From NCBI RefSeq assembly GCF_006716265.1, contig NZ_VFOS01000001.1:1770325-1834324 (forward strand): a DNA stretch of 64,000 nt, given 5' to 3'. Origin of the DNA: Rarobacter faecitabidus. GTDB lineage: Bacteria; Actinomycetota; Actinomycetes; Actinomycetales; Cellulomonadaceae. The translations under genes and the position numbers were made by a program. Of this stretch, positions 47,306 through 63,224 are shown piece by piece. How positions within the stretch are numbered: position 1 is the first letter of the stretch; each line of letters opens with the position of its first letter. The notes below the pieces were generated by a model. That model saw only the letters and a list, made by a program, of their open reading frames with translations, was not told the DNA's origin and searched no databases.

Positions 47306-48142
47306 TCAGCGCTTCTTGCCAGTCCGGCGGCGACGGACGATCAACTTGTCGCTCGGCTTGCCGGGGCGACGGGTACGGCCCTCAGGCTTACCCCAGGGGC
47401 TCACCGGGTGGCGACCACCGGAGGTCTTACCTTCACCACCACCGTGCGGGTGGTCGATCGGGTTCATGGCGACACCGCGGACGGTCGGGCGCTTGCCCTT
47501 CCAGCGGTTACGACCAGCCTTACCCCAGTTGATGTTCGACTGCTCGGCGTTGCCGACCTCACCGACGGTGGCGCGGCAGCGCGCGTCGACGTTGCGGATC
47601 TCGCCGGACGGCATACGCAGCTGGGCGTAGGGTCCATCCTTCGCGACGAGCTGCACCGAGGCACCCGCGGAGCGGGCGATCTTGGCGCCGCCACCGGGGC
47701 GGAGCTCTATCGCGTGCACAACGGTACCCGTGGGGATGTTGCGCAGCGGCAGGTTGTTACCGGGCTTGATGTCCGCGGCAGGACCGGCCTCGACGAAGTC
47801 ACCCTGACGGAGCTTGTTCGGCGCCACGATGTAGCGCTTCTCGCCGTCCGCGTAGTGAAGCAGCGCGATGCGTGCGGTGCGGTTGGGGTCGTACTCGATG
47901 TGAGCGACCTTCGCGGGCACGCCGTCCTTGTCATGACGACGGAAGTCGATGACGCGGTAGGCGCGCTTGTGTCCGCCACCCTTGTGGCGGGTCGTGATGC
48001 GGCCGGTGTTGTTACGGCCACCCGACTTGGTCAGCGGGCGTACCAGGGACTTTTCCGGCGTTGACCGGGTGACCTCGGCGAAGTCCGCGACGCTGGAGCC
48101 ACGGCGGCCCGGCGTAGTCGGCTTGTATTTACGGATTCCCAT
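47306..48142 (-). CDS. rplB: 50S ribosomal protein L2
   Basis: L2 is required for subunit joining and peptidyl transfer. The 278-residue protein starts [18 protein letters not shown], with [21 protein letters not shown] and the C-terminal region [32 protein letters not shown] bearing the conserved His. ATG 48142. Confidence 0.98.
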   Translation of the reverse strand: MGIRKYKPTTPGRRGSSVADFAEVTRSTPEKSLVRPLTKSGGRNNTGRITTRHKGGGHKRAYRVIDFRRHDKDGVPAKVAHIEYDPNRTARIALLHYADGEKRYIVAPNKLRQGDFVEAGPAADIKPGNNLPLRNIPTGTVVHAIELRPGGGAKIARSAGASVQLVAKDGPYAQLRMPSGEIRNVDARCRATVGEVGNAEQSNINWGKAGRNRWKGKRPTVRGVAMNPIDHPHGGGEGKTSGGRHPVSPWGKPEGRTRRPGKPSDKLIVRRRRTGKKR

Positions 48143-48176
48143 GGGGGTTTGTCCTCAATCTCCTTCGTGGCCCGCG

Positions 48177-48479
48177 TCAGTTAATGACACCGAAGACGTC
48201 GATCGTGTCGCCCTCAGCGAGGGTAACGATCGCGCGCTTGGTGTCCTTGCGCTTGCCAATACCGAACTTCGTGCGCCGGGTCTTGCCCTTGCGGTTGAGC
48301 GTGTTGACCGAGGCGACCTTGACATCGAACACCTTCTCGACCGCGATCTTGATCTCGGTCTTATTCGCGTCAGGTGCGACGATAAACGTGTACTTGCCCT
48401 CGTCGATCAGGCCGTAGCTCTTCTCAGAGACGACCGGAGCGATCAGGATTTCGCGGTAGTTCTTCTGCACGGCGGTCAC
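48177..48479 (-). CDS. rplW: 50S ribosomal protein L23
   Basis: L23 is the docking site at the exit tunnel for trigger factor and SRP. The 100-residue protein has RDIL-like [40 protein letters not shown]. The GTG at 48479 overlaps the rplD stop as GTGA. Confidence 0.97.
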   Translation of the reverse strand: MTAVQKNYREILIAPVVSEKSYGLIDEGKYTFIVAPDANKTEIKIAVEKVFDVKVASVNTLNRKGKTRRTKFGIGKRKDTKRAIVTLAEGDTIDVFGVIN

Positions 48480-49177
48480 TTGCCTGCCTCCTCAGCTTCT
48501 GCCTCGGAAGACGTGGCAACCGCAGTAGCCGCACGACCCGTCGCCGGACCGGCGACGAACTGCTCGAGGGCTCCCTTGGTGAAGACGACATCGTCCGAAA
48601 TCAGGACGTCATACGTGTTGAGCTGGTCCGCGACGAGCAGGTGCACCTCGGGAACGTTGCGCAGCGACTTGAGCGCTAGATCGTCCGTGCGCTCCAGCAC
48701 CACGAGCACGTTCTTGCGCTCGGACAGCTGCTTGAGCACGGAAACCGCGGCCTTCGTCGAGGGGGCCTCGTCGATTCCGAAGCCGCTGACCACGTGTACG
48801 CGGCCGGCACGAGCCCGGTCAGAGAGGGCTCCGCGAAGCGCGGCGGCCTTCATCTTCTTGGGGGTGCGCTGGCTGTAGTCGCGAGGCTGCGGGCCGTGGA
48901 CGACGCCACCACCGGCGAACTGCGGCGCGCGGGTCGAACCCTGGCGGGCGCGGCCGGTGCCCTTCTGCTTGAACGGCTTCTTGCCACCACCGGAGACCTC
49001 ACCACGAGTCTTCGTGGAGTGGGTTCCCTGGCGCGCGGCAGCGAGCTGCGCGACGACGACCTGGTGGATCAGCGGGATGTTGGTCTGCACGTCGAAGATC
49101 TCGGCGGGGAGCTCGGCCTTACCGGCCTTCTTGCCCTTGGCGTCGAGAATGTCGACCGTGAGCGTTGCGTCAGTCAT
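48476..49177 (-). CDS. rplD: 50S ribosomal protein L4
   Basis: L4 lines the exit tunnel. The 233-residue protein has [37 protein letters not shown] (tunnel loop). A C-terminal Ala/Glu tail is present. ATG 49177 is used. GTG 49186 overlaps the rplC stop as GTGA and is closer to a GAAGGG site, so it may be the true start, adding three residues. Confidence 0.97.
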   Translation of the reverse strand: MTDATLTVDILDAKGKKAGKAELPAEIFDVQTNIPLIHQVVVAQLAAARQGTHSTKTRGEVSGGGKKPFKQKGTGRARQGSTRAPQFAGGGVVHGPQPRDYSQRTPKKMKAAALRGALSDRARAGRVHVVSGFGIDEAPSTKAAVSVLKQLSERKNVLVVLERTDDLALKSLRNVPEVHLLVADQLNTYDVLISDDVVFTKGALEQFVAGPATGRAATAVATSSEAEAEEAGK

Positions 49178-49182
49178 TGATG

Positions 49183-49842
49183 TCACGCACCCTTCACGGC
49201 GTTGCGAACCACGACGATGCCGCCCTTGGGGCCGGGGATTGCGCCCTTGACGAGCAGCAGGCCCTTGGCGGCGTCCACGGCGTGCACCTTGAGGTTCTGG
49301 GTGGTCTGGGTCTCGTGGCCCATGCGGCCGGCCATGCGCAGACCCTTGAAGACCCGCCCTGGCGTCGCGCAAGCGCCGATCGAACCGGGCTTGCGGTGGT
49401 TGCGGTGGGCACCGTGAGAGGCGCTCACACCGGCAAAGCCGTGGCGCTTCATAACACCGGCGAATCCCTTACCGCGGGTCGTGCCCTGAACATCGACCAG
49501 GATGCCGGCCTCGAAGGCCTCGGCGGTGATCTCCTGACCGAGTGAGAACTCGGCGGCGTTCGGGGTACGGATCTCGGCCACGTGGCGGCGCGGCGTAACG
49601 CCGGCCTTCTCGAAGTGGCCCTTGAGCGGCTTCGTCACCTTGCGCGGGTCGATCTGCCCAGTGGCAACCTGGACGGCGGCGTAGCCATCGACGTCCGCGG
49701 TGCGCACCTGGGTCACGACGTTAGGGGCGACAGCGACGACGGTGACGGGAACCAGCTTGCCAGCCTCGTCCCAGACCTGGGTCATGCCGAGCTTCGTGGC
49801 GAGCACCGCGGTAACTGGGCGCTCGTTCTGGTGGGTAGTCAT
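49183..49842 (-). CDS. rplC: 50S ribosomal protein L3
   Basis: L3 nucleates large-subunit assembly near the peptidyl-transferase centre. The 219-residue protein has [43 protein letters not shown] and [29 protein letters not shown] 49842, 17 bases after rpsJ. Confidence 0.98.
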   Translation of the reverse strand: MTTHQNERPVTAVLATKLGMTQVWDEAGKLVPVTVVAVAPNVVTQVRTADVDGYAAVQVATGQIDPRKVTKPLKGHFEKAGVTPRRHVAEIRTPNAAEFSLGQEITAEAFEAGILVDVQGTTRGKGFAGVMKRHGFAGVSASHGAHRNHRKPGSIGACATPGRVFKGLRMAGRMGHETQTTQNLKVHAVDAAKGLLLVKGAIPGPKGGIVVVRNAVKGA

Positions 49843-49859
49843 GATTTCTCCTCCCCGCC

Positions 49860-50168
49860 TCAGAGCTTGATCTCGATGTTCACGTCGGCAGGCAGGTCGA
49901 GACGCATCAGCGAGTCGACGGCCTTCGGCGTGGGATCGATGATGTCGATCAGCCGCTTGTGCGTGCGCATCTCAAAGTGCTCACGGCTGTCCTTGTACTT
50001 GTGCGGCGACCGAATCACCACGAACACGTTCTTTTCGGTCGGCAACGGCACCGGGCCCACAACTGTCGCACCAGCGTTGGTCACCGTGTCGACGATCTTG
50101 CGCGCCGAGCTGTCGATGACCTCGTGGTCGTAGGACTTGAGCCGGATGCGGATCTTTTGTCCCGCCAT
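49860..50168 (-). CDS. rpsJ: 30S ribosomal protein S10
   Basis: S10 is a head protein and also a transcription antitermination partner of NusB. The 102-residue protein starts [19 protein letters not shown] and ends [20 protein letters not shown] 50168 gives the canonical start. It is the first gene of the S10 operon; about 440 bases of non-coding DNA precede it. Confidence 0.98.
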   Translation of the reverse strand: MAGQKIRIRLKSYDHEVIDSSARKIVDTVTNAGATVVGPVPLPTEKNVFVVIRSPHKYKDSREHFEMRTHKRLIDIIDPTPKAVDSLMRLDLPADVNIEIKL

Positions 50169-50605
50169 GGCGTCGTCAGACTCTCTTTCTTGAACCGCTT
50201 GCTGTCCGACCCCCGCACTCGGGCGTGTCGCATGTTGCGGCACATCTTCGCGCTGTCCCGGGTGGGACGTGGAGGTCGTTTGTGAGTGGCGATTCCGAAG
50301 CGGCTGACCAGCTCGGCTGGCGCCTTGACGGAATCGTAACGTCTCTCTACCTGTCCAACACTGACGATTCCAGCGACCGGAGGTCACTCAGACATGACTC
50401 CTCGACGGTCCAGCACTGATTCGATCCGGGCCCATGGCCGGATCTGCGCAATCACGCACTACACTGTTCGATTCGTCAAACCCCATAGCGGGGCCGCCTG
50501 TCAGCAGGCAACCTGTACATCTTGCCACAGCTTTCGAGGCGAGCGCAACCCAATCGCGTTGCGCTTTCCGTGGTTTTTGGACGAGTTCTTCGCCACGCAC
50601 TAGAT
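50169..50605. other. Non-coding leader/promoter region upstream of rpsJ
   Basis: No gene is supported. The minus strand carries TTGACG (50474-50479) followed at 17 bases by a weak CGTGAT. A GATCCGG/CCGGATC hairpin (50423-50429 with 50438-50444) and a nested GACCG...CGGTC pairing lie closer to the gene. These could form part of an S10 leader. Promoter assignment is weak. Confidence 0.4.
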
Positions 50606-50647
50606 ATGGGGCAGGTCACCGCGGGATTCCGTGGTGACCTGCCCCAT
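50606..50647 (-). terminator. Terminator after the LPXTG fibril gene
   Basis: A perfect 15-bp stem (50606-50620 with 50633-50647) and 12-base loop lies 46 bases after the fibril-protein stop. No T-tract. It separates that gene from the S10 promoter region. Confidence 0.75.
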
Positions 50648-50692
50648 GTGGACTGGCGTGCTACTCCCCGTTGGGAGTGGCTACGTCGTCGT

Positions 50693-53623
50693 TCAGGATT
50701 GCGTGCGGCGGCGGGTGATGATCACCAGGCCAGCACCGAGCAGCAGCATTCCCGTGGCTCCGACCAGGCCGGCAGTGATGTCCGCGCCCGTGGTGGGCAA
50801 CTGGTCGTCACCATTGTTGCCCGAACCACTATCGGTGTCGTCAGTGTCCTCGGTGTCGTCCCCGTCATCCTCGGAGGACTCGTCCTTGGAATCCGTCACC
50901 GTGACCGTCAAGTTCGCCTCATCGAACAGCGTGTTGCCATCCGTGACCCGATACCCGATCGTGGCCTTGCCCGTGAAACCATCCTCCGGAGTGAACGTGA
51001 CCTTGCCCGTAGCCGGATCGATGCTCCACACACCCTCACCAGGAACCGTCACCGACAGGTCCGTGGTCGGGTTACCCGTCGCCGGATCGATGAACTGGAC
51101 CGTGAGCGTCGGGTTAGAACCCGGAGTGATCAGATTCGCGATCGGATCAAACGTCACCGGCGTGGACGGCTCGGTCGTCTTGGACTGGTCCTTCGCGACC
51201 GGCGGCGTGAAAGTAAGCACCGTCAACGTGCCCGAATCGGTCAACCCGTTCCCATCGGTCACCGTGTAAGTGATCGGCGTCGGGTTACCCGTGTAGCCAG
51301 GCTCCGGGGTGAACGTCGCCACGCCCGTGGTCGGGTTGATCGTCCACACACCCTGGCCCGGCACCGTCTTCGTAGTCGGGCTACCCGGATCCGAGCCATC
51401 AATGGAAACAGTCAACGTGGGATCCGAACCGGGAGTAATCACCGGGTTCAACGTCGCAGGCGTACCCGGATTCACCGTCACCGTCTGATCGCCCGCCGTA
51501 GGCGGAACGTTGTAGGTCACGGTCAACGTCGCGGTATCGGAGAGGTTGTTGCCGTCGGTGACGCAATAGTTGATCGGGTCCGGATTTCCGGTGAATCCCG
51601 CCACCGGGGTGAACGTGATCTCACCCGTCGTGGTGTTGAGCGTCCAGGTGCCCTGGCCGGCGACCGTCTGGGTCGTGCCACCTGGAGTATCAGGCGTCAC
51701 CAACGAAACGGTCAACGCCGGCGAGGAGCCCGCCGCAACCAAATCAGCAAGCGGATCAAACGACACCGAATCACCAGGATTCCCAGCCTTCGTCTGATCC
51801 CCCGCCAACGGCGGCATAATGATCGACAACGTACCCGTCGCCTGCTCGCCGTTCGAGTCCGTGATGCGATAGTCGATCGAGGGAACCGGCCCCCGATACG
51901 AGGCGTCAGCGGCATACTGCGCCTGACCGGTGGTCGGGTTGACCGTCCAGACACCGCCGTGGGTGTCCGTGTAGGTGTTCACGAGCGCGCCGGAAGTCGG
52001 GTGCACAAGCTGGTAGGCAGGGGTAGTCCCGTCACCGGTGATCGTTCCCGAGCCTCGTCCGACACCCAGTTCGGCCTGGGGGAACGTCGCGGTGGCGCCA
52101 GGCTCCACGATCTTCTCCAGGTCACCGGTCACCGGCACGTAGATCACTTCGAGCGTGCCGGTGGCGGACTGTCCCACCCCATCGGTCGCACGGAACGTAA
52201 TGGTCGGAGTCTGCCCCGTCTGCGGAACGCCCGCAGTCGGCGTGTACGTGGTTGCTCCGGTATTGGGGTTGATAGTCCAGGTACCGTAGGCCGTCGTGAA
52301 CGTCGTCCCGAACGATCCCGGGTTGGCGGGGTCTTCGATGGCGTAGCCCCCGGTCGCTGGAATGGGAGAGGCCCCGGGCGTGACGAGCGATGCCGCGTTG
52401 AACGATGCCGCGTTCCACTGGTTCAACGTCACCGAGTCATCGATCGCGCTGGGCGCGTTGAGGATGGTCAGGTCGCCGATCAGGTGAGATCCGGTGTTGT
52501 TACCGGTGGAGGCAGCGAACCCGAACTTGAATCCGGCAGCGGGGATCGCTGCGGGAGCCGTGGTGTTGAGCACCTGAACGTAGCTGTTGCCGGTTCCGGT
52601 GTAGTCGATGGAGACGGTGACCTGGGGGAAGTCGCCGGGGTTCGTCACCGGGGAGACCACGATGCGGATCTTGCGTCCCGCAGCGAGCACGGCGGCCTGC
52701 GACGGGGTCGTCGTCAGGTCGCCCGCCCACAGCGCCCTACTGCCCCATGAGCCGACCGTCGTCTGGGCGCCGCCGGTGAACGTATCGGCCACGGACCCCG
52801 CGGTTCCGATGGTGTCTAGTTTCTGGCGCTGGATCAGGCAGTAGCCGGTCGTGCCATTGCCCGGGCCGCGCAGGGAGATGTTGTTGGTGAACTGTGCGTT
52901 CGCGTTATCGAGAGTGTTCCATCCGGAGCCGCCGTAGAGGTTGGCGGGTTCCGTGCCCGGCGCCACGCAGTCGGTACCGCCGACGTGACCCTGGTTCGCG
53001 AAGTTTCCGAAGGTATCGAGTCCCACACCCAGGTATCCGTTGTTGATGCCTGCGCGCACAGGTAACGAGTCCTTGCGTGCACCATAGCCGAGCGCACCAC
53101 CCTCCGGTCCGGTCGCCGTCAAGTTGGCAGACCCATCGACGAGGAAGAACCCGATGCCGTCGGCCGGGCGACGGTCTGTGCGGTTACGCGTGGGACCGTA
53201 CTGGTACTGAGTGAACTCGATGGCCAGGCCCTGGTTCGCCGCGATGGCGGAGTTGTAAACGATCCCGCCAGTGCGGTTCAGCGCATTGTCCGTCAGCTGC
53301 AGGAAGCCGGTGCCGTCGTTGCCAGCGGCTGGCGTGCCGAATCCGGCCGCACTCGTGGACGAGGTCGGGTCCGTGTCGCGTGCGCACGCGTTAGCGCTCC
53401 CGGTCGGCGCATCCGTGAGGCATGCCGTTCCGAGCAACTGCCAGGCCGCATCGCTCAGCGTCGCACCCGCAAACGATTCGTTGACCGCAGCGGCCTGCGA
53501 TGCGGCGGGGCGGACCACTTGCCAGACCATCGCGGTCGCGATGAGTGCCAAGACTGTGAGAAGTGCCAGCCACACACGCGGAATGCGGTGGATATGCGCC
53601 GGAGTTTGATGGCTCAACAGCAT
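50693..53623 (-). CDS. LPXTG wall-anchored protein with lectin-like domain and five CshA-type fibril repeats
   Basis: This 976-residue surface protein was assigned start ATG 53623 (AAAGG six bases upstream). Residues 1-45 are a signal peptide. Residues of about 45-350 look like a bacterial L-type lectin domain (NESFAGATLSDAAWQLLGTA, DGIGFFLVDGSANL, YLGVGLDTFGNF). Five repeats of about 100 residues follow, each with the CshA-type pattern ...GVWTINPTTGVATFTPEPGYTG...ITYTVTDGNGL. An Asp/Glu/Ser spacer then leads to the sorting signal LPTTG, hydrophobic stretch and RRR tail, so a class sortase should fix it to peptidoglycan. CshA repeats form adhesive fibrils in streptococci. It lies alone between rpsJ and tuf. 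Confidence 0.92.
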   Translation of the reverse strand: MLLSHQTPAHIHRIPRVWLALLTVLALIATAMVWQVVRPAASQAAAVNESFAGATLSDAAWQLLGTACLTDAPTGSANACARDTDPTSSTSAAGFGTPAAGNDGTGFLQLTDNALNRTGGIVYNSAIAANQGLAIEFTQYQYGPTRNRTDRRPADGIGFFLVDGSANLTATGPEGGALGYGARKDSLPVRAGINNGYLGVGLDTFGNFANQGHVGGTDCVAPGTEPANLYGGSGWNTLDNANAQFTNNISLRGPGNGTTGYCLIQRQKLDTIGTAGSVADTFTGGAQTTVGSWGSRALWAGDLTTTPSQAAVLAAGRKIRIVVSPVTNPGDFPQVTVSIDYTGTGNSYVQVLNTTAPAAIPAAGFKFGFAASTGNNTGSHLIGDLTILNAPSAIDDSVTLNQWNAASFNAASLVTPGASPIPATGGYAIEDPANPGSFGTTFTTAYGTWTINPNTGATTYTPTAGVPQTGQTPTITFRATDGVGQSATGTLEVIYVPVTGDLEKIVEPGATATFPQAELGVGRGSGTITGDGTTPAYQLVHPTSGALVNTYTDTHGGVWTVNPTTGQAQYAADASYRGPVPSIDYRITDSNGEQATGTLSIIMPPLAGDQTKAGNPGDSVSFDPLADLVAAGSSPALTVSLVTPDTPGGTTQTVAGQGTWTLNTTTGEITFTPVAGFTGNPDPINYCVTDGNNLSDTATLTVTYNVPPTAGDQTVTVNPGTPATLNPVITPGSDPTLTVSIDGSDPGSPTTKTVPGQGVWTINPTTGVATFTPEPGYTGNPTPITYTVTDGNGLTDSGTLTVLTFTPPVAKDQSKTTEPSTPVTFDPIANLITPGSNPTLTVQFIDPATGNPTTDLSVTVPGEGVWSIDPATGKVTFTPEDGFTGKATIGYRVTDGNTLFDEANLTVTVTDSKDESSEDDGDDTEDTDDTDSGSGNNGDDQLPTTGADITAGLVGATGMLLLGAGLVIITRRRTQS
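50890..52440 (-). repeat. Five CshA-type fibril repeats (protein-level)
   Basis: Five consecutive modules of roughly 300 bases encode the same motif order: V-x-P-G at the start, G-x-W-T-x-N/D-x-x-T-G-x in the middle and Y-x-V-T-D at the end. The last three are most alike in DNA; the first two have diverged. Confidence 0.85.
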
Positions 53624-53717
53624 GGGAGACCTTTCAGGTTTTAACAGGGGCAGGTCGGAGAGGGACACACGCACACAATTCCGACAACGTTGCCATACTT
53701 TCACCCCGGCGCAGACC

Positions 53718-53723
53718 TGTCAA
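53718..53723 (-). promoter_or_regulatory. Possible -35 of the LPXTG gene
   Basis: A consensus TTGACA lies on the minus strand about 95 bases before the ATG. The best -10 candidate, TATGGC, is 20 bases downstream, which is too far for a strong promoter, so the call is tentative. Confidence 0.3.
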
Positions 53724-53776
53724 CAGACATGAGAGCCCAATACGCAATGGACCGGAGGCGTCAACGGTGGAATACG

Positions 53777-53813
53777 AAAGCGGGGGCCGGATGCTGACGC
53801 ATCCGGCCCCCGC
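53777..53813 (-). terminator. Terminator of the str operon (after tuf)
   Basis: A perfect 15-bp GC-rich stem (53780-53794 with 53799-53813) and TGAC loop lies 30 bases after tuf. On the minus strand it is followed by TTTCG. Confidence 0.88.
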
Positions 53814-53842
53814 CGCCGTCCCGGCCTAGGACGGCAAGATGA

Positions 53843-55030
<1,188 letters not shown>

Positions 55031-55152
55031 TGGGGTCCTCCTGGGGACGAAAGGGTAGTTGTGCCGAACGATGCAGAATCTTACCTTGTTTGATCCTGCG
55101 GGGCGTTACTACAGGTTGATATTTCTGGGTTGAGGTTCTCGACCTGTGGGAC

Positions 55153-57255
<2,103 letters not shown>

Positions 57256-57334
57256 GTAAGTTACCTCGCCTATTCGCTGGAGGGTCTTCTAGAGGATGCG
57301 GGTGGTTGGCCCCGGCGGACCGGGGCGGGCGGAA

Positions 57335-57805
57335 TCACCAGCGGTAGTGCGCGAAGGCCCGGTTGGACTCGGCCATCTTGTGCATGTCTTCGCGACGCTT
57401 CACCGCGGCACCGAGGCCGTTGGATGCGTCGAGAATCTCGTTCTGCAGGCGCTCGGTCATCGTCTTCTCGCGGCGAGCGCGGGAAAAGTCGGTCAGCCAG
57501 CGCAGTGCGAGAGTCGTCGCACGGGCGGGGCGGACCTCGACCGGAACCTGGTAGGTGGCGCCACCGACGCGGCGGGAGCGGACCTCGAGCGCGGGGCGCA
57601 CGTTGTCGAGCGCGCGCTTGAGCACGGCGACGGGGTCCTGCTGGGTCTTCTCGCGGACGCCCTCGAGGGCGCCGTAAACGATCGCCTCGGCGGTCGTCTT
57701 CTTTCCGTCGAGCAGAACCTTGTTGATCAACTGCGTCACAACGGGCGAGCCGTAGACGGGGTCGATGATTACGGGCCGCTTGGGGGCCGGTCCCTTACGA
57801 GGCAT
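57335..57805 (-). CDS. rpsG: 30S ribosomal protein S7
   Basis: S7 nucleates head assembly. The 156-residue protein starts [23 protein letters not shown] and ends [12 protein letters not shown] 57805 overlaps the rpsL stop as TGATG. Confidence 0.99.
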   Translation of the reverse strand: MPRKGPAPKRPVIIDPVYGSPVVTQLINKVLLDGKKTTAEAIVYGALEGVREKTQQDPVAVLKRALDNVRPALEVRSRRVGGATYQVPVEVRPARATTLALRWLTDFSRARREKTMTERLQNEILDASNGLGAAVKRREDMHKMAESNRAFAHYRW

Positions 57806-58179
57806 CAGCTCTTCTCCTTCTTGGCGCCGTAACGGCTACGTGCCTGCTTGCGACCCTTCACGCCCTGCGTGTCGAGCGCGCCGCGCACGATCTTGTAGCG
57901 AACACCGGGGAGGTCCTTCACACGACCACCGCGGACGAGCACGATCGAGTGCTCCTGCAGGTTGTGGCCGACGCCGGGGATGTAGGCGGTGACCTCAATG
58001 CCCGAGGAGAGCTTGACACGCGCAACCTTGCGAAGTGCCGAGTTCGGCTTCTTCGGGGTGGTGGTGTACACGCGGGTGCAAACGCCACGGCGCTGCGGGG
58101 ATCCCTTGAGGGCGGGAGTCTTCGACTTCCCCACCTTCGAAGTCCGTCCCTTACGGACGAGTTGCTGAATAGTTGGCAC
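57805..58179 (-). CDS. rpsL: 30S ribosomal protein S12
   Basis: S12 controls decoding at the A site and is the classic streptomycin-resistance locus. The 124-residue protein starts (GTG 58179) [12 protein letters not shown] and has the wild-type-looking segments [16 protein letters not shown] and [13 protein letters not shown], with lysines at both usual resistance positions, so sensitivity is expected. It opens the str operon after a leader of about 350 bases. Confidence 0.99.
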   Translation of the reverse strand: MPTIQQLVRKGRTSKVGKSKTPALKGSPQRRGVCTRVYTTTPKKPNSALRKVARVKLSSGIEVTAYIPGVGHNLQEHSIVLVRGGRVKDLPGVRYKIVRGALDTQGVKGRKQARSRYGAKKEKS

Positions 58180-58540
58180 TACTTCTCCGTTTGTTCGAGC
58201 CAGTCATTGTTAACGGGCTTTCGTGGTTGTCACTGCATTGGCTGGGCCCACGGGGCGGACCCAAACTCTCGGGTCGAACTGGGCGCACCAGCGCGCCGCA
58301 GCCCAAGAGCTGCATTACGCCACGTACCACCGGCTCGATGGCCGGGCAGGTTGCCAAGAAGGCGGTTTGCCCGGTGTGTGTCTGGTTCGACCCGCTGCTA
58401 AGACTTCACCTCGTGGAGGCCGGCGCACGGCTGGGCCGGCACTGTATCTCTAGCTTTTCCTCGGCACAGAGTCGCACACCTAGGGGTGCGACACGCATAC
58501 GCGCACGGAAAATGGGCCTGTCTAACAGGCACGGTTGACT
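58180..58540 (-). other. Long 5' leader of the str operon, no gene seen
   Basis: About 350 bases separate the candidate promoter at 58541-58569 from rpsL, and no credible ORF is present. A short hairpin (58516-58521 with 58525-58530, loop CTA) would lie near the transcript 5' end. GCCGGC copies at 58419-58424 and 58435-58440 could pair further along. Confidence 0.5.
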
Positions 58541-58569
58541 ACTCTATCACCGCCGCGCCGGTATTCCAA
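58541..58569 (-). promoter_or_regulatory. Candidate promoter of the str operon
   Basis: On the minus strand TTGGAA (58564-58569), a 17-base spacer and TAGAGT (58541-58546) match the consensus at four of six bases each with ideal spacing. Two tandem CCAATAGG copies (58566-58581) overlap the -35 and may be a regulator site. Confidence 0.5.
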
Positions 58570-58581
58570 TAGGCCAATAGG
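58566..58581. repeat. Tandem CCAATAGG direct repeat over the str promoter -35
   Basis: Two perfect adjacent 8-base copies (58566-58573, 58574-58581) overlap and extend upstream from the proposed -35. Their placement suggests a protein-binding site, but this is inference. Confidence 0.6.
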
Positions 58582-58743
58582 CAGGTTGCATCAGCCGCCT
58601 GGCGCGAATTGATGCCTGTTGCGTACAGACGCAGCGACAGTGGCGTAGACCATCCCCACGACCCATATCGCAAGCGTCAGAACGATAAAGTTGCACACTG
58701 TAGGAAAGTCTTAGCGTCTGCGACCTGACACCCGTGCTTAGGG

Positions 58744-58863
58744 TCACGCATGGAAACGCGCCTCAGACGCAGAAGTCACGCTATCGCCTGTCCCAGCTGG
58801 GACGATGTTGAGGTTGGGTGTCCCAGTTCCGGCTATCATGGAGAGCTCGTGGCGCTTCGCCAT
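58744..58863 (-). CDS. Possible 39-residue small ORF overlapping the small membrane protein gene
   Basis: An ATG at 58863 is preceded by a consensus AGGAGG with six-base spacing (58870-58875). It opens a 39-codon frame beginning MAKRHELSMIAGTG and ending EARFHA, with no known motif. It overlaps the last 83 bases of the 113-residue gene in another frame. The AGGAGG also encodes part of that protein, so it could be coincidence. Function unknown. Confidence 0.35.
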   Translation of the reverse strand: MAKRHELSMIAGTGTPNLNIVPAGTGDSVTSASEARFHA

Positions 58864-59122
58864 GGATGTCCTCCTCTGGCGTCGGCGCCAACGTGGCCTG
58901 CTGCTGTTCCCAGACATGACGGCGTTCCCGCTCTCGCCGTCGCTGCCAGCGCCATACCAACGCGATATAGGCGACCGTGATGAACCCGCGTAGGACAAAT
59001 CGAGCCGCATCTTGGCTCTGCTCTCCGTTCGGGGCTGAGGCCCCCACGAAGAGATAGACCCAATGCGCAGCGAGCGCGCAGCCCACCAGCGTGTAGACGA
59101 GTGTTTCAATCCACGTGCGCAC
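58781..59122 (-). CDS. Small two-helix membrane protein, unknown function
   Basis: This 113-residue protein has two membrane segments (about residues 4-27 and 41-58), a cluster WQRRRERERRH right after the second, which would be cytoplasmic, and a hydrophilic Pro/Asp/His-containing tail. GTG 59122 is chosen because AGGAGG lies five bases upstream and the first helix starts immediately; the open frame upstream looks non-coding. It stands between rpoC and rpsL, where most relatives have no gene. I do not recognise the family. Confidence 0.65.
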   Translation of the reverse strand: MRTWIETLVYTLVGCALAAHWVYLFVGASAPNGEQSQDAARFVLRGFITVAYIALVWRWQRRRERERRHVWEQQQATLAPTPEEDIHGEAPRALHDSRNWDTQPQHRPSWDRR

Positions 59123-59171
59123 ATGCCCCTCCTGTTTCTCCCACCGCTGCCAGAGTACGCGGTGGCGGGGC

Positions 59172-59226
59172 GACGGCCAAGGGCCGGCCGCACCAGGAAA
59201 ACCCAGCACGACCGGCCCCAGCCGTC
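59172..59226 (-). terminator. Terminator after rpoC
   Basis: A nested stem: GACGGC/GCCGTC (59172-59177 with 59221-59226) outside and GGGCCGG/CCGGCCC (59181-59187 with 59212-59218) inside, 16 bases after rpoC. No T-tract follows the stem. Confidence 0.7.
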
Positions 59227-59242
59227 AGGACTCAGTGGAGAC

Positions 59243-63109
<3,867 letters not shown>

Positions 63110-63173
63110 GATGTCCTACTTCCTAATTGTCGCCAGCAGCAGGGCTGGCAAATATGGAAAACCTTGAGTGGTG

Positions 63174-63219
63174 GTGTGGCGGCGGCGCCGGGGCGCAATG
63201 CCCGTGGCCGCCGCCACAC
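63174..63219 (-). other. Long hairpin between rpoB and rpoC
   Basis: A perfect 13-bp stem (63174-63186 with 63207-63219) with a small inner GGGC/GCCC stem starts six bases after rpoB and ends about 65 bases before rpoC. It may set the rpoB/rpoC ratio by attenuation or processing. Confidence 0.7.
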
Positions 63220-63224
63220 GCACG

